64,000 nt of DNA from JAJYSO01 sp964451785 (lineage in GTDB: Bacteria > Bacteroidota > Bacteroidia > Flavobacteriales > Flavobacteriaceae). The position numbers were made by a program, and so were the translations under genes. Positions 9,016 to 17,027 of this stretch are shown in pieces (within the stretch, counting starts at the first letter, position 1; each line of letters opens with the position of its first letter). Location: NCBI GenBank assembly GCA_964451785.1, contig CAYVJG010000007.1:1-64000 (forward strand), read 5' to 3'. The notes under the pieces were generated by a model. It searched no databases, was not told the origin of the DNA, and was given only the letters and a program-made list of their open reading frames with translations.

Positions 9016-9090
9016 ATGTCAATTCAAATTTCAATCATGCAAGTTATGATGATGATGCGTCCGACGACGCAAGGCTTGCTATTGATCTAA
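9016..9090 (+). CDS. Methionine-rich leader peptide 1 (attenuator peptide)
   Basis: A 24-codon reading frame with six Met codons, including four in a row at 9046-9057 (QVMMMMRPTTQ), followed by two Thr codons. It lies directly upstream of an intrinsic terminator and of the methionine genes. Such composition is the hallmark of a translation-coupled attenuator: a ribosome stalled at the Met run for lack of charged tRNA-Met would leave 9069-9077 free, and bases 9071-9077 (AAGGCTT) can pair with 9120-9126 (AAGCCTT), the 5' arm of the terminator. A ribosome reaching the stop codon would cover this segment and let the terminator form. The Thr codons could add sensitivity to threonine, the other product of the pathway. 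The frame is open upstream to ATG 8941, but that start precedes the likely promoter. Confidence 0.8.
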   Translation: MSIQISIMQVMMMMRPTTQGLLLI

Positions 9091-9118
9091 TTGAAACAAC
9101 AACATATTAAATCGATTT

Positions 9119-9150
9119 AAAGCCTTTGCACTAGCAAAGGCTTTTTATTT
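9119..9150 (+). terminator. Attenuator terminator 1
   Basis: Perfect 11-bp stem AAAGCCTTTGC (9119-9129) / GCAAAGGCTTT (9134-9144) with a four-base loop, then a T-rich tail. It begins 28 bases after the stop of leader peptide 1. Its 5' arm is complementary to the end of the leader-1 coding region, giving a mutually exclusive antiterminator. Confidence 0.88.
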
Positions 9151-9170
9151 ATAACTAAAACACAAACAAC

Positions 9171-9251
9171 ATGTTTAACGCAACACAAAATAAAATGATG
9201 GCAATGATGATATGCATGATGATGCACCCACCCGAACATTGCCAAAAGTGA
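9171..9251 (+). CDS. Methionine-rich leader peptide 2 (attenuator peptide)
   Basis: A second, independent 26-codon frame with eight Met codons in pairs and a triplet (NKMMAMMICMMMHPPE) and two Cys codons, both sulfur amino acids. It starts 21 bases after the T tail of terminator 1 and is followed by a second terminator. Bases 9238-9248 (ATTGCCAAAAG), at the end of the frame, can pair with 9286-9296 (CTTTCGGCAAT) with one A-C mismatch; this would remove most of the 5' arm and part of the loop of terminator 2. The arrangement repeats the logic of leader 1 with unrelated sequence, supporting selection for methionine sensing rather than a chance duplication. Confidence 0.82.
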   Translation: MFNATQNKMMAMMICMMMHPPEHCQK

Positions 9252-9281
9252 ACGCGTTAACATAAAACAAACCTTTATCGC

Positions 9282-9315
9282 AGTCCTTTCGGCAATCCCG
9301 AAAGGACTTTTTTTT
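9282..9315 (+). terminator. Attenuator terminator 2
   Basis: Perfect 11-bp stem AGTCCTTTCGG (9282-9292) / CCGAAAGGACT (9298-9308), five-base loop, followed by eight T. It lies 35 bases before the metY start, so full transcription of metY requires passing it. Confidence 0.92.
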
Positions 9316-9349
9316 ACACTTCATTCAACTTTACTTTATACCTTAAATT

Positions 9350-10642
9350 ATGAGCACTACAAATTTCGAAACCCAAGCCCTTCACGCCGGACACGATCCT
9401 AAATCAGCACATGGATCTCTTTCAGTTCCTATTTATCAAACCATTTCATATGTTTTTGAAAATTCTGATCACGCTGCAGGAGCCTTTGATCTTTCTATCC
9501 CCACTCCAATTTACACCCGTCTCAACAACCCGACAAATGGCGCCTTAGAAAAACGCCTTGCAGCACTCGAAGGGGGCGTTGCTGCCGTTGTCACCTCTTC
9601 TGGCCAAGCTGCACTAGCCACAACCTTTTTAACCCTATTTAAAGCCGGTGACCACATTGTTGCCTCAAGCAGTCTCTACGGCGGCTCTTTTAATTTACTC
9701 AAAGTCACACTTCCTAGACTAGGCATTACCACCACTTTTGTTGACCCGTCAGATCCTGACAACTTTAAAGCCGCAATTCAAGACAACACCAAAGCTATTT
9801 TTGTCGAGTCACTCGGCAATCCAAAATTAGACATTATTGATCTTGAAGCCGTAGGAACAATCAGTAAAGCTGCTAAAATTCCTTTTATTGTTGACAACAC
9901 CGTCGCTACACCTTATTTGCTTAATCCAATTAAATACGGCGCCAACATTGTCATTCATTCGGTGACTAAATTTATCAGTGGAAATGGCACTTCACTAGGA
10001 GGCGCTATTATTGACGGCGGAAATTTTGATTGGGCTTCAGCTGACTTCCCGGAGCTTACTGAACCCTCAAAAGGTTATCACGGACTTATCTTTAGTGAAG
10101 TATTTGGTCAAGCAGCGTTGACCGGAAAACTCATTGCTGAAGGACTTCGTGATTTCGGCAGCGCTTTAAGTCCGTTTAATGCTTTTCAAATTTTACAAGG
10201 CTTAGAAACACTTCCTGTACGCATTGAACGTCAAAGTCAAAATGCCTTAGCTATTGCGCAATGGCTTGAAGAACAAGAAGAAGTAGCTTGGGTAAATTAT
10301 CCGGGATTAGCCTCTAGTGCTTATCACAATTTGGCACAAAAATACCTTCCAAAAGGACAAAGTAGCGTATTGACGTTTGGTTTAAAAGGAGGCTTTGAAG
10401 CTGCCAAAAAGGTAGCCGACAACACGGTCCTTTTTGCATTGATGGCCAATTTCGGAGATTCGAAATCACTTATCATCCATCCAGCTTCAACTACGCACCA
10501 ACAACTCAGTGCTGAAGAACAACAATCAGCTGGTGTTACTCCCGATTTAATCCGTTTATCCGTTGGGCTCGAAAATATTGACGATCTCAAAAATGATTTA
10601 AAAGCAGCTTTTGTAAGCACTCAACAAGCTGTCACCGCTTAA
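9350..10642 (+). CDS. metY: O-acetylhomoserine sulfhydrylase (PLP enzyme)
   Basis: A 430-residue Cys/Met-metabolism PLP enzyme. It starts STTNFETQALHAGHDP, with the substrate-loop YTRLNNPTNGALEKRLAALEGG, and the PLP lysine is K207 in HSVTKFISGNGTSLGG. Length and the GG(F/N)FDW segment fit O-acetylhomoserine (thiol)-lyase rather than the shorter cystathionine gamma-synthase. It makes homocysteine from O-acetylhomoserine and sulfide (or methionine with methanethiol). The gene is preceded by two methionine attenuators, and the acetyltransferase making its substrate (metX) follows after 309 bases. Confidence 0.93.
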   Translation: MSTTNFETQALHAGHDPKSAHGSLSVPIYQTISYVFENSDHAAGAFDLSIPTPIYTRLNNPTNGALEKRLAALEGGVAAVVTSSGQAALATTFLTLFKAGDHIVASSSLYGGSFNLLKVTLPRLGITTTFVDPSDPDNFKAAIQDNTKAIFVESLGNPKLDIIDLEAVGTISKAAKIPFIVDNTVATPYLLNPIKYGANIVIHSVTKFISGNGTSLGGAIIDGGNFDWASADFPELTEPSKGYHGLIFSEVFGQAALTGKLIAEGLRDFGSALSPFNAFQILQGLETLPVRIERQSQNALAIAQWLEEQEEVAWVNYPGLASSAYHNLAQKYLPKGQSSVLTFGLKGGFEAAKKVADNTVLFALMANFGDSKSLIIHPASTTHQQLSAEEQQSAGVTPDLIRLSVGLENIDDLKNDLKAAFVSTQQAVTA

Positions 10643-10652
10643 AAACTAAATA

Positions 10653-10702
10653 TGCAGCGTCAAAACTTCACCTCCTTTGCCATTAGATGTTTTAACGCTG
10701 CA
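10653..10702 (+). other. Hairpin after metY
   Basis: Arms TGCAGCGTCAAAAC (10653-10666) and GTTTTAACGCTGCA (10689-10702) pair with one mismatch around a 22-base loop. It has no T run after it, so it may stabilise the metY mRNA end or be a weak terminator. Confidence 0.55.
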
Positions 10703-10721
10703 CAAATTATTCGGAAATGAT

Positions 10722-10857
10722 TTTTGAAATAGACCAAAAATTTGTCATTAAAATTTCAAAGGTCAAGGCAAAAAGCACAGGCATAGCCATAGCTATGACG
10801 CGCATTTTTAACGCAGAGATTTGTAATTTTAATAGAAAGATTTATCTATTTTGAATG
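10722..10857. repeat. 136-base imperfect palindrome between metY and metX
   Basis: An extended inverted repeat centred near 10789/10790. The tip is CATAGC (10782-10787) / GCTATG (10792-10797). Further out, ATTAAAATTTCAAA (10747-10760) pairs with TTTGTAATTTTAAT (10820-10833), and TTTTGAAATAGA pairs with the stretch ending CTATTTTGAA. A 45-codon frame (10717-10854) runs through it but looks like a by-product of the palindrome. Most likely a miniature palindromic repeat element or a structured RNA; no second copy is in this window. Confidence 0.6.
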
Positions 10858-10876
10858 TCACTTCCGTATTACACTA

Positions 10877-10930
10877 CTTGAGCGGGTCAATCCTGTCTGA
10901 AAGCATATATCCATATTGATCCGCTTCAAG
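10877..10930 (+). other. Hairpin just upstream of metX
   Basis: CTTGAGCGGGTCAAT (10877-10891) can pair with ATTGATCCGCTTCAAG (10915-10930), with small mismatches, ending 21 bases before the metX start. It is followed by TTTTATCC, not a clean T run. It could be an RNA regulatory element for metX or the tail of the adjacent palindromic element. Confidence 0.45.
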
Positions 10931-10951
10931 TTTTATCCTTGATTTTTAATT

Positions 10952-11917
10952 ATGAACATCTTGCAACACATCAATTTAATTCAACATCCTATTGCCCAAA
11001 ATATTCAAGAAGATTTTGAATTGGGCTACCAACTGTTTGGCCTTCCTTTAGGGGAAGCACCTGTGGTATTAATCAACCATGCCCTCACCGGAAATAGCCA
11101 AGTTGCAGGAAAAAACGGCTGGTGGAAAAATTTAGTTGGCCATCAACAAGTTGTAGACCTAGACCACTATACCGTAATAGCCTTTAACATTCCGGGAAAT
11201 GGCTATCCTACAGATTCAAATTCTACTCAACTAGATTATACATTGTTTACGGCTAAGTATATTGCGGAATTATTTTGGGCAGGACTCGATCAACTAAACA
11301 TCAAAAAACTCTATGCGATCATCGGTTGCAGTTTAGGCGGCGGTATTTCATGGGAAATGGCTTTTTTACGCCCCACAAGTATTACGCACCTTATTCCTAT
11401 AGCTACTAATCTCAAAGCTTCTGACTGGTTAATTGGCAATGTTTTACTACAAGATAAAATCTTAAACCACTCCCCTAATCCTATTGAACACGCGCGTATT
11501 CACGCCATGATGCTCTATAGATCTCCAGCTTCATTTCAAACAAAATTTGACTTACAATACAAACCTGATGAAGCGCAATACGCCGTAGAATCTTGGCTCA
11601 ATTATCACGGTTCCGCCTTAAAAGCACGGTTTAGCTTAAACGCTTACAAACTTATGAATCATCTGCTCCGCACAATAGGTCAAGATCTCACCACTGACCA
11701 CATCATCAACTTTGCTCAAAACACTGATATTGCTATTCATTGTGTAGCTGTAGATTCAGATTATTTATTTACTAAAGACGAACAAGAAGCAGCTTACAAG
11801 CTTATAAAAACACATTATCAAAATATTGATTTTAATCAGATTAACTCTATTCACGGGCACGATGCCTTTTTAATTGAATACAAACAACTCAACAGCATTT
11901 TAGCTCCCATCTTTTAA
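10952..11917 (+). CDS. metX: Homoserine O-acetyltransferase
   Basis: A 321-residue alpha/beta-hydrolase. Oxyanion region NHALTGNSQ, nucleophile elbow GCSLGGG in IIGCSLGGGISWEMAF, catalytic Asp in VDSDYLF and catalytic His in HGHDAFLIEY near the end. It is shorter than the usual 350-380 residues but all catalytic elements are present. It acetylates homoserine to feed MetY. It is followed after ten bases by thrA, which makes homoserine, so the three genes form one methionine branch. The only other assignment to consider is a serine acetyltransferase of the same fold, but context favours MetX. Confidence 0.9.
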   Translation: MNILQHINLIQHPIAQNIQEDFELGYQLFGLPLGEAPVVLINHALTGNSQVAGKNGWWKNLVGHQQVVDLDHYTVIAFNIPGNGYPTDSNSTQLDYTLFTAKYIAELFWAGLDQLNIKKLYAIIGCSLGGGISWEMAFLRPTSITHLIPIATNLKASDWLIGNVLLQDKILNHSPNPIEHARIHAMMLYRSPASFQTKFDLQYKPDEAQYAVESWLNYHGSALKARFSLNAYKLMNHLLRTIGQDLTTDHIINFAQNTDIAIHCVAVDSDYLFTKDEQEAAYKLIKTHYQNIDFNQINSIHGHDAFLIEYKQLNSILAPIF

Positions 11918-11927
11918 TCCTTACACT

Positions 11928-14330
11928 ATGAAAATCTTAAAATTCGGCGGAAAATCCCTTCAACCAGATAATGCACTTTCTAATGTCATTGAAATCATCA
12001 AACAAAAATCAGAACACGAAAAAATTGCTGTCGTTGTTTCGGCTATAGATGATACCACTGACACGCTGCTCATTTTACTTGAATTAGCTCGTACTAATCA
12101 AAATTACAAATCAGCTTTTAAAAGTTTTTCTGAACAAGCCTATTTACAAATAGAAACGGTCCAACCCGCTTTAAAAACCATCAAAAAAATATTAAACGGC
12201 GTCGCCTTAGTTGAAGATTACAGCGCTAAAATAAAAGATCAACTATTAGCGCAAGGCGAATTAATATCTAGTGAAGTTATTACAAAATCTCTTACCGACA
12301 ATGGCTTAAAAGCCCAAGCCGTTGACAGTCGTCATTTTTTTATTGCCGACAATAATTTTGGTAATGCACAAACCAATGAAGAGGTATCACGCATCAACAC
12401 CAAAAATTATTTTGCGAACTATGATTTTAGTTTCATCCCCATCATCACTGGCTTTATAGGTGCTACTACTAAAGGCGAAACGGTAACCTTTGGTCGTAAT
12501 GGCAGTAATTATTCAGCCGCCTTACTCGCTAATTTTTTAGAAGCCGACGAAGTGCAAAACTACACACATGTTGACGGGATTTATACGGCCAATCCTGAAT
12601 GGGTAAAGTCGGCCCAAAAAATTGAAGCCCTACATTTTGATGAAGCTAACGAACTCGCCAATTTTGGTGCTTCTATTTTGCACGCCAAAACCATCTTACC
12701 GCTCATAAAACCTAATATTCCTTTGCGGATTCTCAACACCTTAAATCCTTACAGCAAAGGCACGCTAATTTCAGCTGAACCTACAGCCTCAGGAATCAAA
12801 TCTCTATCGTTAGAAAACAATGCAGCGCTCATTCAACTTGAAGGCCGTGGTTTACTAGGAATTGTAGGTATTGACGGGCGCATATTTACAGCTCTAGCTA
12901 AGGAAGGCATCAGTGTAGGAGTGGTTTCACAAGGTTCTTCTGAACGCGGATTAGGATTTATTGTGGAAGCTGACCAAGCTGATGCCGCCGCTCAAGCCTT
13001 AGAGCGCGAATTTGAAAAAGATATTTATACACGTGATGTTGATGCCATCAATATCCGTCGTGATATTGCCGTAATTTCTATTATTGGTCAAGACCTAAAA
13101 ACATTTGACAAACCTTATGCCGCACTGGTCAAAAACAAAATTATCCCCATTTTATTCAACAATACGGTGACTGGCAGAAATGTCAGTTTGGTCGTTAAGC
13201 AATCTGATGCCCAAAAAGCCTTAAATGTTATTCACGGTCAGGTATTTGGCGTATCTAAAAAAGTGAATCTCGCTATTTTTGGCCACGGATTAGTCGGCGG
13301 CACACTGATTGACCAAATCTTAAAAAGTCAAAAAGATATCGAATCAAAAAAGAATATCGAACTGAATATTTTTGCCATTGGTAACTCTTCAAAAGTACTG
13401 CTCAACCCCGACGGTATTGCTTGTAATTGGCGAGAAGATTTAGAAAAAAATGGACAAGCCTATCGTATTTCTCAAGTGATAGATTATGCCAATCAACACC
13501 ACTTAGAAAATCTGATCGCTATTGACAATACAGCTTCACACAATTTTATAGAAAACTATATCACCCTAGCTGAAAATGGATTTGATTTGATTTCGTCAAA
13601 TAAAATAGCCAACACTATAGCTTACCCTTTCTATAAAAAACTGCGTAAAACCTTAACCGAAAACCACAAAGAATACAGATATGAAGCCAATGTTGGTGCT
13701 GGATTACCACTAATCGACACGTTAAAACTTCTGCATCTTTCAGGTGAAAATATCACAAAGATAAAAGGCGTTTTTTCGGGCAGTTTAAGTTACATTTTTA
13801 ACACCTTTGCACAAGAAGATCGTCCGTTTAGCACCATCTTAAACGAAGCTGTAGAAAAAGGATTTACCGAACCCGATCCGCGTGAAGATTTATCAGGAAA
13901 TGACGTGGGTCGCAAGCTCTTAATCTTAGCTCGTGAATTAGATTTACACAACGAGTTTGAAGAAGTTGCTATTCAAAACCTAATTCCTAAAACACTCACT
14001 GACGTTGATACGACTACTTTTTTAAAGAACACAGCACAGCTAGATAGCGTCTTTGAAACCCAAAAAGCAAACCTACAAGCTGACGAGGTCTTAAAATATG
14101 TCGGAGAATTATCGGGTAACTTACAAGACAAAAAAGGAACCCTCGAAACCAAATTAATCACCGTCAAAAAGGCTTCACCTCTAGGGCAACTCACCGGAGC
14201 AGACAATTTATTTGAAATCTATACTGAGAGTTATGGTGAAAACCCGATTATCATTCAAGGAGCCGGTGCTGGTGCTGCCGTAACCGCACGCGGAGTGTTT
14301 GGCGATATTTTACGCATCGCTGACCGTTAG
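11928..14330 (+). CDS. thrA: Bifunctional aspartokinase / homoserine dehydrogenase
   Basis: An 800-residue fusion. Residues 1-285 are the aspartate kinase domain (KFGGKSL at 4-10; FGRNGSNYSAALLA for substrate binding; THVDGIYTANP). Residues about 300-440 hold two ACT regulatory modules (GISVGVVSQGSSERGLGF). Residues 443-800 are homoserine dehydrogenase, with the nucleotide-binding FGHGLVGGTLIDQIL, the catalytic region GAGLPLIDTL and KGVFSGSLSYIFN, and EPDPREDLSGNDVGRKLLILARE. It supplies homoserine for both threonine and methionine. Placed right after metX, it shares the methionine attenuators if metY-metX-thrA is one transcript. Confidence 0.95.
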   Translation: MKILKFGGKSLQPDNALSNVIEIIKQKSEHEKIAVVVSAIDDTTDTLLILLELARTNQNYKSAFKSFSEQAYLQIETVQPALKTIKKILNGVALVEDYSAKIKDQLLAQGELISSEVITKSLTDNGLKAQAVDSRHFFIADNNFGNAQTNEEVSRINTKNYFANYDFSFIPIITGFIGATTKGETVTFGRNGSNYSAALLANFLEADEVQNYTHVDGIYTANPEWVKSAQKIEALHFDEANELANFGASILHAKTILPLIKPNIPLRILNTLNPYSKGTLISAEPTASGIKSLSLENNAALIQLEGRGLLGIVGIDGRIFTALAKEGISVGVVSQGSSERGLGFIVEADQADAAAQALEREFEKDIYTRDVDAINIRRDIAVISIIGQDLKTFDKPYAALVKNKIIPILFNNTVTGRNVSLVVKQSDAQKALNVIHGQVFGVSKKVNLAIFGHGLVGGTLIDQILKSQKDIESKKNIELNIFAIGNSSKVLLNPDGIACNWREDLEKNGQAYRISQVIDYANQHHLENLIAIDNTASHNFIENYITLAENGFDLISSNKIANTIAYPFYKKLRKTLTENHKEYRYEANVGAGLPLIDTLKLLHLSGENITKIKGVFSGSLSYIFNTFAQEDRPFSTILNEAVEKGFTEPDPREDLSGNDVGRKLLILARELDLHNEFEEVAIQNLIPKTLTDVDTTTFLKNTAQLDSVFETQKANLQADEVLKYVGELSGNLQDKKGTLETKLITVKKASPLGQLTGADNLFEIYTESYGENPIIIQGAGAGAAVTARGVFGDILRIADR

Positions 14331-14341
14331 TCTTACAAAAT

Positions 14342-14404
14342 AGCCTCTGACGGAATACGCTGTACGCTACAGCTACCCATAAAAATCCTCAGAGGCTTAT
14401 TTTT
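14342..14404 (+). terminator. Terminator after thrA
   Basis: Stem AGCCTCTGA / TCAGAGGCT with a long loop of about 36 bases, then ATTTTTA. It begins about a dozen bases after the thrA stop. Confidence 0.65.
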
Positions 14405-14451
14405 AAAGCTTTTAGTCTGCAAAATCAATAAGATTTAACGTTTTTTAGACC

Positions 14452-14481
14452 TTGCCAAACCCTTTTTAAAGAGTATCTTTG
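14452..14481 (+). promoter_or_regulatory. Promoter of the cytochrome oxidase cluster
   Basis: TTG at 14452-14454, exactly 19 bases, then TATCTTTG at 14474-14481: a full match to the Bacteroidota promoter. It lies 20 bases before the ctaB start, giving a very short leader. Confidence 0.82.
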
Positions 14482-14500
14482 CACGCGAAAAAGGAATTCT

Positions 14501-15403
14501 TTGGAAACTACCGTTACAAAAACGCCCTCACGCGACTTGATCGCTGACTTTAAAGAAATCACCAAACTGCGTTTGTCAGTTAGCGTGGTTTTTTCGGCTA
14601 TTGCCGGTTATTTCCTCGGCGCTGAAGTAATTGACTTTGTCACCGTACTCCTACTAGCTGTCGGCGGTTATTTTATGGTAGGTGCTTCTAATGCGTTCAA
14701 TCAAGTTATGGAACGCGATTTAGACGCCTTGATGGATCGCACCAAAAACCGTCCTCTTCCAGCCGGACGCATGAGTATTAACACGGCCTTATTCATTGGT
14801 ATCGCCTTTACTATTCTTGGGATTTGGGTGTTGTACATCATTAATCCTACCACGGCATTATTCGGTGCTATCTCAATTGCCTTATACGTTTTGGCCTACA
14901 CGCCATTAAAAACTAAAACCCCACTTTCTGTATTTGTCGGTGCTTTTCCGGGAGCCATTCCTTTTATGATGGGTTGGATTGCGGCTACAAATAATTTTGG
15001 CATAGAAGCAGGCGTTTTATTTATGATTCAGTTTTTTTGGCAATTTCCTCATTTTTGGGCCTTAGGCTGGTGGTTATATGACGATTACAAAAAAGGAGGC
15101 TTTTATATGCTCCCTACCGGAAAACGAGACAAAATAACGGCTATACAAACTATTTTATATGCTTTTTGGACTTTAGCGATTTCTTTAATTCCTGCTTTTG
15201 GAATTACAGGCGATTTAAAACTCTCTGTTGTTGCCGCTATTTTAATCGGCTTTTTAGGCTTAGGAATGGTTTATTACGCCATCCGTTTATTTCAATTACG
15301 CAGTAGTAAAGCCGCTAAACAACTTATGTTTGCCAGTGTTTCCTATATTACTTTGCTTCAAATAATTTATGTCATAGATAAATATATACGCTTATGGATT
15401 TAA
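14501..15403 (+). CDS. ctaB: Protoheme IX farnesyltransferase (heme O synthase)
   Basis: A 300-residue UbiA-type prenyltransferase with about eight or nine transmembrane helices. The allylic diphosphate motif is NAFNQVMERDLDALMDRTKNRPLPAG near residues 64-90. A second conserved loop has TPLKTKTPLSVFVGAFPGAIP. It converts heme B to heme O for the oxidase encoded downstream. The start is TTG at 14501, five bases after AAGGA, giving METTVTKTPS; no better ATG lies upstream. Its end overlaps the next gene by 10 bases. Confidence 0.93.
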   Translation: METTVTKTPSRDLIADFKEITKLRLSVSVVFSAIAGYFLGAEVIDFVTVLLLAVGGYFMVGASNAFNQVMERDLDALMDRTKNRPLPAGRMSINTALFIGIAFTILGIWVLYIINPTTALFGAISIALYVLAYTPLKTKTPLSVFVGAFPGAIPFMMGWIAATNNFGIEAGVLFMIQFFWQFPHFWALGWWLYDDYKKGGFYMLPTGKRDKITAIQTILYAFWTLAISLIPAFGITGDLKLSVVAAILIGFLGLGMVYYAIRLFQLRSSKAAKQLMFASVSYITLLQIIYVIDKYIRLWI

Positions 15404-15975
15404 CGCAAGGAACTGAACGTCAGCGCAGAAGGCGCTCCCGCAAAATGTTACTTTGGTTTGCAATGGGTAGCATGACCATGATGTTTGCCGGTTTAACTAG
15501 TGCATATGTTGTGAGTTCTAGCCGATTAGACTGGGTTGAAAACCTAAGTTTACCTCCAGTTTTTACATGGAGCACTGTGATTATCTTTGCTAGTAGTATT
15601 GTATTGGGTTTTGTCAAAAAATCAATTTTAAAAGACAACCGCTCTCTAGCCAGCATGTTATTAGTACTCGGTTTAGGGCTAGGTATTCTTTTTGGCATTC
15701 TACAATTTGTAGGGTTTAATGAAATCGTTTCTGCAGGCTATTATCCAGCTGGTAGTTCAAGTACAATCAACGTTTCGTTTTACTATATAATCATATTTGC
15801 CCATTTAGTACACGTAGTTTCGGGATTAATCGTACTCTTAGTGCTAATTTATAATCATTTTAAAAAACGTTATAAAAACAGCCAAACACTTGGTTTAGAA
15901 CTCGGTGTAACCTATTGGCACTTCTTAGATTTCATTTGGTTATATCTGTTTTTCTTTATGACTTTCCTCAATTAA
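15394..15975 (+). CDS. Cytochrome c oxidase subunit III-like protein (short form)
   Basis: A 193-residue protein with five transmembrane helices. It starts with a cytosolic RRRRSRK stretch, then SMTMMFAGLTSAYVVS, and shows the subunit III signatures AHLVHVVSGLIVLL and LELGVTYWHFLDFIWLYLFFFMTF. It belongs to the heme-copper oxidase subunit III family; it overlaps ctaB and precedes a second, longer subunit III. Probably an accessory or assembly subunit of the same oxidase. Confidence 0.88.
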   Translation: MDLTQGTERQRRRRSRKMLLWFAMGSMTMMFAGLTSAYVVSSSRLDWVENLSLPPVFTWSTVIIFASSIVLGFVKKSILKDNRSLASMLLVLGLGLGILFGILQFVGFNEIVSAGYYPAGSSSTINVSFYYIIIFAHLVHVVSGLIVLLVLIYNHFKKRYKNSQTLGLELGVTYWHFLDFIWLYLFFFMTFLN

Positions 15976-15985
15976 ATAAAATCAT

Positions 15986-15993
15986 TACTTTTG
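15986..15993 (+). promoter_or_regulatory. Possible internal promoter before the long subunit III gene
   Basis: TACTTTTG fits the -7 consensus TAnnTTTG. At the 19-base distance upstream there is TTTC (15963-15966), not TTTG, so the -33 element is weak. Confidence 0.4.
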
Positions 15994-16020
15994 CATAACT
16001 CTTAACAAAACAAATTTCTC

Positions 16021-17004
16021 ATGGACGCGACTTTGGCAAATACAGGCACCGAAGGAAATATCTGGGATGGTGGACATCGCCCAATGAAGGCGAAGTACGG
16101 AAAATTGATGATGTGGTACTTCCTTGCTTCTGATGCGCTTACCTTTTCTTCTTTCTTGGCGGCATACGGCCTCCAACGTTACAAATTTTTAGACATCTGG
16201 CCTGTAGCTGATGATGTTTTTACTGAAATACCATTCCTTCACGGCGTAGAAGCTCCGATGATTTATACGGCTTTTATGACCTTCTTATTGATATTTTCAT
16301 CAGTAACTATGGTATTAGCTGTTCATGCTGGTCATCATATGGACAGAAAAAAAGTGACTCTTTACATGATGTTGACCATCTTTGGTGGTATCATCTTCGT
16401 TGGCTCGCAAGCTTTCGAATGGGCTGGTTTTATTAGAGGTGGACACGGTGCCATCGAAACTACCGGCGGTAGCATTGTTCAAGTTTACAACACTGAAGGC
16501 GAGCATATTTCTTTACGTGATATTGCTGTTCCTCAAAACGAAGTTAGACAAGATTTAACGCGTGACGAAGGAACTTGGTTTATGGATACCGATGCCCTTC
16601 CTGAATATTCTTTAGCAGAAGTAAAAGCAGGGATTGTGGCTAACGAAGACTTGGTTTTGCGTTTGCCTACCACAGATCCTAAAACACATGAGAAAATCAT
16701 GCTCAACCGTGAGCAATCTCTAGAGTTATTGAACAATGATGCTAAAGGTGTTGTTTTTGGAGCCAACCTCACTCACAACGAATACGGATTGCCGGCATTT
16801 GCTGACTTCTTCTTCTTCATTACCGGTTTCCACGGATTTCACGTGACTTGTGGTATTATTTTGAATATCATCATATTTATCAACGTGCTTCTCGGAACTT
16901 ACGAAAAGAGAGGTTCTTATTTAATGGTAGAAAAAGCAGGACTTTACTGGCACTTTGTCGATTTAGTTTGGGTCTTTGTATTCACATTCTTCTACTTGGT
17001 ATAA
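16021..17004 (+). CDS. Cytochrome c oxidase subunit III (long form with internal insertion)
   Basis: A 327-residue membrane protein. Helices near the start include KLMMWYFLASDALTFSSFLAAY, then MIYTAFMTFLLIFSSVTMVLAVHAG; the C-terminal signature is FHGFHVTCGIILN and KAGLYWHFVDLVWVFVFTFFYLV. Between about residues 150 and 250 is a hydrophilic insert (RGGHGAIETTGGSIVQVYNTEG ... NREQSLELLNNDAKG) not present in short subunit III proteins. It would be exposed outside the helix bundle; its role is unknown. It forms part of the terminal caa3/aa3-type oxidase with the small subunit that follows. Confidence 0.9.
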   Translation: MDATLANTGTEGNIWDGGHRPMKAKYGKLMMWYFLASDALTFSSFLAAYGLQRYKFLDIWPVADDVFTEIPFLHGVEAPMIYTAFMTFLLIFSSVTMVLAVHAGHHMDRKKVTLYMMLTIFGGIIFVGSQAFEWAGFIRGGHGAIETTGGSIVQVYNTEGEHISLRDIAVPQNEVRQDLTRDEGTWFMDTDALPEYSLAEVKAGIVANEDLVLRLPTTDPKTHEKIMLNREQSLELLNNDAKGVVFGANLTHNEYGLPAFADFFFFITGFHGFHVTCGIILNIIIFINVLLGTYEKRGSYLMVEKAGLYWHFVDLVWVFVFTFFYLV

Positions 17005-17027
17005 TATAATTTGACAAAACATTAATC

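Noticed and set aside
9016..9315. A SAM riboswitch before metY
   Set aside because: No SAM-I core motifs can be seen; the two Met-rich frames with terminators explain the region better.
10717..10854. A 45-residue protein between metY and metX
   Set aside because: The frame coincides with the arms of a long palindrome, so its length is a by-product; no signal for translation is seen.
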